From contig JAPWVC010000038.1 in assembly GCA_028275195.1 (NCBI GenBank), positions 1 through 11,355 on the forward strand: 11,355 bases of DNA, in the 5' to 3' direction. This stretch comes from Candidatus Acetothermia bacterium. GTDB taxonomy: Bacteria; Bipolaricaulota; Bipolaricaulia; RBG-16-55-9; JANLFV01. Under the pieces are notes generated by a model. That model had not been told where the DNA came from. It saw only the letters and a program-made list of their open reading frames with translations, and made no database searches. The position numbers and the translations under genes are program-made. Shown piece after piece: positions 5,968 to 11,355 of this stretch (within the stretch, counting starts at the first letter, position 1; the number at the start of each line of letters is the position of its first letter).

Positions 5968-7590
5968 ATGCCCAAGACCAAGTATAAGGAGGTCCTCTTC
6001 AACGAGGAGGCTCAGGAGAAACTCAAGCGTGGGGTGCAGAAGCTCACTGACGCCGTGCGGGTCACCCTCGGGCCCAAAGGCCGGAATGTGATCATCGATA
6101 AGGCCTTCGGGGCCCCGAAGATCACCCATGATGGGGTGACCGTGGCGGAGGAGCAGGAGTATCAGGACGAGTTCGAGAACATGGGGGCCCAGCTCGTCAA
6201 GCAGGTCGCCAAGGAGACCAATGAGGTCGCCGGCGACGGGACGACCACGGCCACGATCCTGGCCCATGCGATCATCATGGAGGGCTTGAAGTCCGTGGCC
6301 GCCGGCTATAACCCGATGCTGATCAAGCGCGGGCTGGATAAGGCGGTCGAGGTCGTGGTCGAGGAGCTGGAGAAGCAGAGCAAGCCCCTGAAGAAGAAGG
6401 AGGAGATGGCCCGCGTAGCCACGATCTCCTCCAATGACGAGGAGATCGGGCGGATCATCGCCGATGCCATGGAGGCCGTCGGCGAGGACGGGGTGATCAC
6501 GGTCGAGGACTCCGACACGATCAACACCTACTATGAGGTCGTCGAGGGGATGCAGTTCGACCGGGGTTACCTCTCGCCCTACTTCGTGACGAACGCGGAG
6601 AAGATGGAGGCCGAGCTGAAGGAGCCCTACATCCTGATCACCGATCAGGAGCTGAAGAAGGCGCGGGAGCTCCTCCCGGTCCTCGAGCGGGTGGCTCAGG
6701 AGGGGAAGCCGCTCTTGGTGATCGCCAACGAGGTCGAGGGCGAGGCCCTCACTACCCTAGTGATCAACAAGCTCAAGGGGACACTCCAGTCGGTCGCGGT
6801 CAAGGCCCCCGGGTTCGGTGATCGCCGGAAGGCGATGCTCGAGGACATCGCCATCCTCACTGGCGGGAAGGTGATCGCCAAGGACGCGGGGATGAAGATC
6901 GAGGATGCGACCCTCGACATGCTCGGGCGAGCCGAGAGGGTCGTCGTGACCGACGATGATACCACGATCATCGGCGGGAAGGGCGACAAGGCCGCGATCG
7001 AGGGCCGGATCAACCAGATCAAGAAGCAGATCGAGACGACCGACTCCGACTATGACAAGGAGAAGCTCCAGGAGCGGATGGCCAAGCTCGCCGGCGGGGT
7101 AGCGATCATCAAGGTCGGGGCCCCGACGGAGACGGAGCTGGAGGAGAAGAAGCACCGGATGGAGGACGCCCTCGAGGCCACTAAGGCCGCGGTCGAGGAG
7201 GGGATCCTCCCCGGCGGGGGCGTGGCGCTCCTTAAGGCCGCCAAGGCCCTGGAGAAGCTCAAGCTCGATGGCGATGAGCAAGTCGGGGTGAGGATCCTCA
7301 TGAAAGCCCTGGAGGAGCCGACGAAGCAACTGGCGGAGAACGCCGGATATGAGGGCTCGATCGTGGTGGAGAAGATCAAGTCCATGGAGGACGGGATCGG
7401 GTTCGATGTCCTCAAGGAGGAGTATGTGGACATGATGAAGGCCGGGATCATCGACCCGACCAAGGTCACCAAGTCCGCGGTCCAGAACGCCGTCTCCGTC
7501 GGCGGGCTCCTCCTGACGACCGGTGCGGTCGTGGCCCAGATCGAGGAGAAGACCCCCGCGGCAGTCCCACCGCCACCGGAGATGTATTAA
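5968..7590 (+). CDS. groEL: Chaperonin GroEL
   Basis: ATP-driven folding chamber subunit, 540 residues, full length for the family. AAGGAGG (5954-5960) sits 7 nt before the ATG. Nucleotide-site motifs are present: TLGPKG (33-38), Asp55 in THDG, GDGTTTAT (89-96) with Asp90, the catalytic Asp400 in MEDALEATKAAVEEG, GGG (416-418) and Asp497 in IIDPTKV. The apical GYLSPYFVTN (200-209) and KAPGFGDRRK (279-288) are standard. Small departures: AEEQEYQD (60-67), where many homologs have AKEIELED, and a C-terminus ending in four prolines and EMY instead of GGM repeats. The tail lies inside the folding cavity, so this may alter substrate handling. Expression is set by the upstream promoter and CIRCE operator. 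Confidence 0.98.
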   Translation: MPKTKYKEVLFNEEAQEKLKRGVQKLTDAVRVTLGPKGRNVIIDKAFGAPKITHDGVTVAEEQEYQDEFENMGAQLVKQVAKETNEVAGDGTTTATILAHAIIMEGLKSVAAGYNPMLIKRGLDKAVEVVVEELEKQSKPLKKKEEMARVATISSNDEEIGRIIADAMEAVGEDGVITVEDSDTINTYYEVVEGMQFDRGYLSPYFVTNAEKMEAELKEPYILITDQELKKARELLPVLERVAQEGKPLLVIANEVEGEALTTLVINKLKGTLQSVAVKAPGFGDRRKAMLEDIAILTGGKVIAKDAGMKIEDATLDMLGRAERVVVTDDDTTIIGGKGDKAAIEGRINQIKKQIETTDSDYDKEKLQERMAKLAGGVAIIKVGAPTETELEEKKHRMEDALEATKAAVEEGILPGGGVALLKAAKALEKLKLDGDEQVGVRILMKALEEPTKQLAENAGYEGSIVVEKIKSMEDGIGFDVLKEEYVDMMKAGIIDPTKVTKSAVQNAVSVGGLLLTTGAVVAQIEEKTPAAVPPPPEMY

Positions 7591-7598
7591 CACCTTCG

Positions 7599-7614
7599 GG
7601 GCCATCGGTGGCCC
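7599..7614 (+). promoter_or_regulatory. Stem-loop between groEL and the patatin gene
   Basis: GGGCCA (7599-7604), loop TCGG, then TGGCCC (7609-7614), followed by TTTAG: a 6-bp GC-rich stem with a very short T-run. It lies 8 nt after the groEL stop and 7 nt before the next ATG. It could be a weak terminator or attenuator that lowers read-through from groEL, or an mRNA structure limiting translation of the phospholipase. The only SD-like bases, GGTGG (7607-7611), lie in its loop and right arm. Confidence 0.5.
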
Positions 7615-7620
7615 TTTAGC

Positions 7621-8481
7621 ATGGCTAGACCGAAGATCGGCGTAGCCTTGGGCGGCGGGGGAGCCCGAGGCTACGCCCATATTGGTGTTTTGCGGGTCCT
7701 CCAGCAGGAAGGGATCCCGATCGACATCGTGGTCGGGACCTCGATGGGCGCGATCATCGGTGGGGCCTATGCCGTCGGGATGGACATGACCAAACTGGAG
7801 AAGATCCTCACTAACCTCGACCTCAATAAGCTCCTTGACCTCCCAAGCAGCCCCGTCGCCACGGTCGCGGGGCGGATCGCCTCGGAATTCCTCACCCGCG
7901 CGGACTGGCGGAAGGAGGAGCAGGAGGAGACAAAGAACCTCTGCCAGTTCTTCTCCGTCTTCACTAAAGGGCTCGAGTTCGAGGACCTCAAGCGGGTGAA
8001 ATTCGCGGTCGTCGCCGCGGACATCGACACCGGTGAAGAGGTCGTGCTCCAGGAAGGGCCGCTCCATCGGGCGATCGCCGCCAGCGCCACCGTCCCCGGG
8101 CTCCACTACCCGATCCGCTATAACGATCGCTTCCTCGTCGACGGCGGGATCATCAACAAGCTCCCGGCCGATGTGGCCCTCCGGCTCGGCGCAGAGGTGG
8201 TGATCGCGGTCGAGGTGAGCGCACCCCTCGCCAAAGCCAAGGAGGTGAGGAACTCGATCGAGCTCCTCACCCAGGCGGAGACGATCACCGGCCGGGAGCT
8301 GATGCGGCTGAAGCTCGAGCGGGTGCGCGAGCGGCTCGGGGAGCGGCTGGTCCTGCTCCAGCCGAAATTAGACCGGGTCTCGATGCTCTCCCTCGATCAG
8401 GTCACCGCGGCGGCCTGGGCGGGCGAACGGGAGGCCCGAAAACACCTGGACCGGATCAAAGCCCTCATCTCCCAAGCCTAG
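7621..8481 (+). CDS. Patatin-like phospholipase (RssA/YlbK-type)
   Basis: A Ser-Asp dyad acyl hydrolase of the patatin family, probably acting on membrane phospholipids or lysophospholipids. In 286 residues the family signature is complete: oxyanion-hole GGGGARG (11-17), nucleophile elbow GTSMG with Ser41 (39-43), and the catalytic Asp174 in DGG (174-176). ASATVPG (154-160) is also typical. No signal peptide or membrane helix is visible, so the protein should be cytoplasmic. It has no accessory domains. The start follows the family's usual opening (RPKIGVALGGGG). There is no proper Shine-Dalgarno, and a hairpin occupies the region just upstream. It follows groEL by 30 bp on the same strand and may be co-transcribed by read-through, but no functional link is implied. 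It ends 2 bp from the convergent lamin-tail gene. Confidence 0.93.
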   Translation: MARPKIGVALGGGGARGYAHIGVLRVLQQEGIPIDIVVGTSMGAIIGGAYAVGMDMTKLEKILTNLDLNKLLDLPSSPVATVAGRIASEFLTRADWRKEEQEETKNLCQFFSVFTKGLEFEDLKRVKFAVVAADIDTGEEVVLQEGPLHRAIAASATVPGLHYPIRYNDRFLVDGGIINKLPADVALRLGAEVVIAVEVSAPLAKAKEVRNSIELLTQAETITGRELMRLKLERVRERLGERLVLLQPKLDRVSMLSLDQVTAAAWAGEREARKHLDRIKALISQA

Positions 8482-8483
8482 AC

Positions 8484-9110
8484 TTAAGAGCTAACAGAGT
8501 TCGGCCTCCCTGGAGTCCCATTGATCGGGTTACCCTTGGCATCGAGGCCATTGCGGATCTGGCCGTTGTTCGTCCCCCAGTTGCCGTCGGCGTCGGGCTT
8601 GGTGGCGTCGATCCGCTCCATCGAGGCGTAGGGCGGCTCGCCGCGGGAGGCGGTCCCGCCTGGCCACTCCCCGCCGTCGCCGTTGGCCGTATCGATGATA
8701 TTCCCCGCGGCATCCTTGAGGATGATGGTCCCCCCAGCGTTATCGAGTGTCCCCTTATAGATCAGGTCGGCGTCGATGTCGCTGATCGTGGTATCATCAG
8801 TCCGCTCGAGGATGTAGAACCCTCGGGCGGGGATGCGCGAGCGGCGGATCTCCTTCGTATTCCCCGCGACCTCGGAGAAGTAGATCATCACCTCTCCCTC
8901 AGCCCAGGAGAGGGTCCAGCCGGAAAGGTCAATATCCTCGTCGGTCGCATTGTATAGCTCGAGCCATTCATCTGCCCAGCTAGCGGGGGTTCCGCTCCAG
9001 GCGACCTCATTGATCACGACCGTTGGCCTCCAGGCCTCCTGGGCCCCGCCGCTGAAGAGGAGCCCGACGGCAAGAGCCAACGATAGGGCGACCCATCGCT
9101 CTAGACGCAT
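8484..9110 (-). CDS. Secreted lamin-tail-domain (LTD) protein
   Basis: The 208-residue exported protein consists of a signal peptide (MRLERW, hydrophobic core to about residue 21, likely cut near SGGAQEA) and one lamin-tail domain. LTD hallmarks are VVINEVAWSG (31-40), DEWLELYNATDEDIDLSGWTL (48-67), ILERTDD (100-106), IILKDAAGNIIDT (129-141), the ASMERID motif (162-168) and a GTPGRPNS end (198-205). LTDs are Ig-fold domains, often in bacterial surface or secreted proteins. No enzyme domain accompanies it, so its role is binding or structural at best. ATG 9110 was chosen over GTG 9119 because AGGAGGT overlaps that GTG and lies 7-8 nt from the ATG. A strong promoter precedes it, back to back with that of the CAP protein gene. 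Confidence 0.88.
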   Translation of the reverse strand: MRLERWVALSLALAVGLLFSGGAQEAWRPTVVINEVAWSGTPASWADEWLELYNATDEDIDLSGWTLSWAEGEVMIYFSEVAGNTKEIRRSRIPARGFYILERTDDTTISDIDADLIYKGTLDNAGGTIILKDAAGNIIDTANGDGGEWPGGTASRGEPPYASMERIDATKPDADGNWGTNNGQIRNGLDAKGNPINGTPGRPNSVSS

Positions 9111-9148
9111 TGCGTTCACCTCCTTTCCTATTCTTTGTAGCTAGCTCA

Positions 9149-9178
9149 ATTATATTACCGGGCCAAGCCCTTGGTCAA
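9149..9178 (-). promoter_or_regulatory. Strong sigma-70-type promoter of the lamin-tail gene
   Basis: On the minus strand TTGACC (9173-9178), an 18-bp spacer, then a perfect TATAAT (9149-9154). The start should fall near 9142, giving a leader of about 30 nt with a good Shine-Dalgarno. The -35 box overlaps the small palindrome CCAAG-CC-CTTGG (9163-9174), which could be an operator. Confidence 0.75.
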
Positions 9179-9232
9179 GCCCCTCCCCCTGCAGTTGCAT
9201 TCAAGGCTTCGCCAGCCCTTGCGAGTAGGATC

Positions 9233-9261
9233 TTGACAAGCTAACTCCGGCCCGCTAAGAT
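9233..9261 (+). promoter_or_regulatory. Sigma-70-type promoter of the CAP-domain gene
   Basis: TTGACA (9233-9238, perfect), a 17-bp spacer, then TAAGAT (9256-9261, four of six). The expected start is near 9268 and AAGGAG (9281-9286) stands 8 nt before the ATG at 9295. Only 54 bp separate this -35 from that of the divergent lamin-tail promoter. Confidence 0.7.
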
Positions 9262-9294
9262 GTTCACCAACTTGCCGTAGAAGGAGTATCGTAT

Positions 9295-11028
9295 ATGAGC
9301 AGATTCGCACAGGGCTTAGTAGTCGGCTTCCTGGCCTTCCTCTTCCTTTCGATCTCGGGCCTGACCGGCCTGGCCGTGACGGTGGAGCAAGCGGTCGATC
9401 GGAATGGGAACTGTATCATCGAGGATCAGGAGATCCTCTGGGCAGTGGAGTATTGGATCACGAGCGAGCCGCTCCCCGGGACTGGGGGCTTGACGATCAA
9501 CGATGCCAAGATCCTGGAATTGATGGCCTTCTGGATCAATGGCGCGAGCGTCTGCGGCGCCCCCAGCGGGCATGCGCCCGAGGTAACGGATCTGAATATT
9601 GACCCCAACCCCGCGCTGGGCTCCGATTGCGAGCACGGCATCAAGAACTACTTCGACCTCATCATCTCCTTCCGAGACCCGGAGAGGGATGTCACTCAGG
9701 CCCTGATTCACTGGGCAGACGGGGAGGCCGCGGACTACACCGAACCCATTACCGCCCAGGACAATGCCGCGGGAGTCTATCGGTCCGCCGGTTTCTGGAT
9801 CTGTGATTACTACAGCACCATGGCCTTCACTGTCGTCTTGGTCGACCGGGCCGGGAACCGCAGTGCCCCATTCACCAAGAGGTTCTCTGTGGTGAGCCCC
9901 GGCCAGCCAACGGACCGCACGCCACGGATACTAGACTTGAGTATCGATCCAGATCCGGCGGTGGTCTCAGACTGCGACCGCGAGATCTATAACTACTTCG
10001 ACGTCTTCGTGCGGTTCACGGACGAGCAAAGGGATGTGGCCCAAGCGTTAATCCATACAGTCTGGACGAACGGGGAGAGCGAAGACGATACCTGGTCCAT
10101 CACGGCCCAGGATAACGCGAGCGGGGCAGCCAAACTCTTTCATGACTGGTGGTCTTGCGGTGTCGGCACGATCAGCTTTACGGTAGTGCTCATCGATAGT
10201 GTGGGGAACCGGAGCCAGCCGTTCACAAGGTCCTTCTCCGTTGTGGCCGGCGGGCCGGGGCCTACAGACCACACCCCGGTGATCACTGGGATCAACTGCC
10301 AAAGCGAGATCCCTGTGGGCCAGACGGCCACCTGCAGCCTCGGCTTCGCCGACGCGGGGGGAGACATCGTTGAGGCCCGCTTCGTCAAGGTCGCGGGGAG
10401 TCCGGGCTCGACGAGCTTCGACCCGGGAGTCTACGGCCAGACGAGCGGGAGCTTTACCTTCAACATCGAATGCCACAGCCCGACCTCCCAGCAGACGATG
10501 GAGGTCACGCTCCGCGACGGGGCGGGGAATCAGAGCAGCCCAGCGCACTTCAGCTACACCTGCGTCGAAGCCGGCCCGCAGGATGTGGCCCAGTCCTTCC
10601 TGGCGATCATCAACCAGTATCGGAGCCAGAGCGGCCAGTGCTTCGACCTAGCGGCCAATGCTTGGACCTCCTGGCCCGCGGGGGCAGCCCGCAATCTGGT
10701 CCTTTCCCCAGAGCTGAACGCCGCCGCGGTCTACCACAGCCAGTTCATGGCCGATCACGACTGCTTCGCCCATGTCTGCCCCGGGGAGGCCGATGTCCGC
10801 ACGAGGATAGAGCAGTTCGGCTACACCGGCTGGACCTCCTACGGGGAGAACATCTACAAGGCCACGCAGGGGCTGGAGACGCCCGAGGCGGCCTTCGAGG
10901 CCTGGCGGAACTCCCCGGGCCACAACAAGAACATGCTCACCTGCCAGTTCGAGGAGATCGGGGTCGGGCGGGTCTACGACGCCAGCTCCGGGTATTGGTA
11001 TTGGACCACCGACTTCGGGAGCCGCTAG
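9295..11028 (+). CDS. Secreted multidomain protein: dockerin-like region, three Ig-like domains, CAP (SCP/PR1) domain
   Basis: 577 residues with a signal peptide (hydrophobic about 7-27). Residues 31-87 hold a dockerin-like pair: a Ca-loop-like VDRNGNCIIEDQEIL with AVEYWI, then TINDAKILELMAFWI. Residues about 95-200 and 210-317 are two Ig-like repeats, about half identical by eye (SDC, NYFD, RDV.QALIH, ITAQDNA, FTVVL.D, GNRS.PFT). Residues about 328-424 are a divergent third. Residues about 430-574 are a CAP domain: YHSQ with His481, YGENIY with Glu518, SPGHNKNML with His543, FEEIGVG (552-558) and a YWTTDFG end. Fourteen cysteines fall in even numbers per domain (2, 2, 2, 4, 4), fitting disulfides outside the cytoplasm. 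Bacterial CAP proteins are extracellular, with diverse, mostly unknown roles. AAGGAG and a good promoter support the start. The stop lies in a CTAG shared with the ferritin-like gene. Confidence 0.9.
   Translation: MSRFAQGLVVGFLAFLFLSISGLTGLAVTVEQAVDRNGNCIIEDQEILWAVEYWITSEPLPGTGGLTINDAKILELMAFWINGASVCGAPSGHAPEVTDLNIDPNPALGSDCEHGIKNYFDLIISFRDPERDVTQALIHWADGEAADYTEPITAQDNAAGVYRSAGFWICDYYSTMAFTVVLVDRAGNRSAPFTKRFSVVSPGQPTDRTPRILDLSIDPDPAVVSDCDREIYNYFDVFVRFTDEQRDVAQALIHTVWTNGESEDDTWSITAQDNASGAAKLFHDWWSCGVGTISFTVVLIDSVGNRSQPFTRSFSVVAGGPGPTDHTPVITGINCQSEIPVGQTATCSLGFADAGGDIVEARFVKVAGSPGSTSFDPGVYGQTSGSFTFNIECHSPTSQQTMEVTLRDGAGNQSSPAHFSYTCVEAGPQDVAQSFLAIINQYRSQSGQCFDLAANAWTSWPAGAARNLVLSPELNAAAVYHSQFMADHDCFAHVCPGEADVRTRIEQFGYTGWTSYGENIYKATQGLETPEAAFEAWRNSPGHNKNMLTCQFEEIGVGRVYDASSGYWYWTTDFGSR
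9577..10245 (+). repeat. Tandem duplication of an approximately 106-residue Ig-like domain in the CAP protein
   Basis: Codons for residues 95-200 (9577-9894) and 210-317 (9922-10245) encode the same domain twice, with about half the residues identical by eye. Each copy has one Cys after SD near its start and one after a Trp two-thirds through (112/170 and 227/288), so each probably has its own disulfide. I do not recognise the domain as a named family. Confidence 0.8.
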
Positions 11029-11355
11029 GGCCCGAGGTGGATCAGCTCCTCGCCCAGGTGGAACTCCTCGGCCTTGTAGTAGTCGGGGAACTGGGCGAGC
11101 AGCTCGAATTCGCTCGCCAGTAGCTCGTAGTGGCCGTGCTCCATCTTGCTGAGGTAGGCCAGGAGGGCCTTCCCCGAGGGCTCTTTGGCTCTGGAGGCCA
11201 TCTCGCGGTAGAACTGCTCCGACTGGCGCTCGGCCTCCATCGCCAGCTTGAAGAGCTCGGGGACGGTGATCCCTTCGCTCATCGCCAGCTCCATCGGGAC
11301 AAGGGACCTCTCCGGGAGGGCTAGCTTCACCTCGGGGAAGCTCTTCCGGTAGAGC
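11025..11355 (-). CDS. Rubrerythrin/ferritin-like domain protein, C-terminal half (5' end outside window)
   Basis: The frame is open to the window's right edge, so the GTG at 11330 is not necessarily the start; 109 residues are visible. They fit helices C and D of a ferritin-like four-helix bundle: a linker, then AMEAERQSEQFYREMA (Glu ligand candidates, with the usual FY), then LSKMEHGHYELLASEFELL with the ExxH diiron motif (Glu64-His67 counted from that GTG). A short tail follows. The missing half should carry helices A and B with the other Glu and ExxH ligands. Members handle iron or reduce peroxide in anaerobes and microaerophiles. The C-terminus has no rubredoxin-type CxxC pairs, so this is not classical two-domain rubrerythrin unless such a domain lies at the N-terminus. 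The stop overlaps that of the CAP gene. Confidence 0.8.
   Translation of the reverse strand, partial: LYRKSFPEVKLALPERSLVPMELAMSEGITVPELFKLAMEAERQSEQFYREMASRAKEPSGKALLAYLSKMEHGHYELLASEFELLAQFPDYYKAEEFHLGEELIHLGP

Noticed and set aside
6757..8106. A 449-codon open frame on the minus strand opposite groEL and the patatin gene
   Set aside because: It runs antisense to two certain genes, has a composition rich in Leu, Asp, Gly, Arg and His typical of mirrored GC-rich codons, and shows no domain I recognise and no Shine-Dalgarno.
9100..9119. GTG at 9119 as start of the lamin-tail gene
   Set aside because: That GTG overlaps the AGGAGGT ribosome site, whereas the ATG at 9110 is correctly spaced behind it.
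10470..11123. A 217-codon plus-strand frame overlapping the CAP domain and the ferritin-like gene
   Set aside because: It is an out-of-frame shadow with Arg/Gly/Pro-rich low-complexity translation, and it conflicts with two genes supported by motifs.
1..11355. A mobile element, defence island or CRISPR array
   Set aside because: No transposase, integrase, toxin-antitoxin, nuclease or spaced direct repeats are seen. The only helicase is a housekeeping-type Lhr, and base composition looks even throughout.

Overview
The window (11,355 bp, GC-rich) is an ordinary-looking bacterial chromosome segment with eleven protein genes. Two of them run off the ends: lnt on the left and a ferritin-like gene on the right. 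I see no tRNA, rRNA, CRISPR array, transposase or phage gene. Coding density is very high, and the longest gene-free gaps are about 150-190 bp (1800-1949, 5484-5670, 9111-9294). Gly is often GGG, Leu often CTC, and TAG ends 6 of the 11 genes. The organism has Lnt, RlpA and lipoproteins, a HrcA/CIRCE-type heat-shock operator, and an archaeal-looking Lhr helicase. It also has a secreted protein with a dockerin-like EF-hand region. I associate this mixture with deep-branching, often thermophilic uncultured bacteria such as Bipolaricaulota/Acetothermia. That placement is a low-confidence inference from memory.

Layout: (1) 1-825 (+): C-terminal part of apolipoprotein N-acyltransferase (lnt). It converges on (2) 822-1799 (-), a lipoprotein with an Ig-like domain and a DOMON/CBM9-like beta-sandwich. 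(3) 1950-5483 (-): a probable three-gene operon, transcribed DUF2227 membrane protein -> rlpA -> lhr. The first two genes overlap by 16 bp, and a strong hairpin covers the lhr start. (4) 5591-7590 (+): the groES-groEL operon, with a good sigma-70 promoter and a CIRCE operator in the 5' leader. (5) 7621-8481 (+): a patatin-like phospholipase directly behind groEL, behind a hairpin and without a good Shine-Dalgarno sequence. (6) 8484-9110 (-): a secreted lamin-tail-domain protein. (7) 9295-11028 (+): a secreted multidomain protein (dockerin-like region, two near-duplicate cysteine-paired Ig-like domains, a third Ig-like domain, CAP domain). Genes 6 and 7 diverge from back-to-back promoters. (8) 11025-11355 (-): C-terminal half of a rubrerythrin/ferritin-like protein.

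Much of the window concerns the cell envelope and outside: lipoprotein maturation, a lipoprotein, RlpA, and two exported beta-rich proteins. The remainder is housekeeping: chaperonin, RNA/DNA helicase and a ferritin-like protein.

The most unusual features are structural. All three convergent gene pairs end within 4 bp of each other, two of them by sharing one CTAG palindrome as both stop codons, with no terminator between. The lhr start codon is folded into a 10-bp stem that has a mutually exclusive alternative. The 577-residue CAP protein carries a tandem Ig-like domain that I cannot assign to a family. I found no convincing new multi-gene defence or mobile system.
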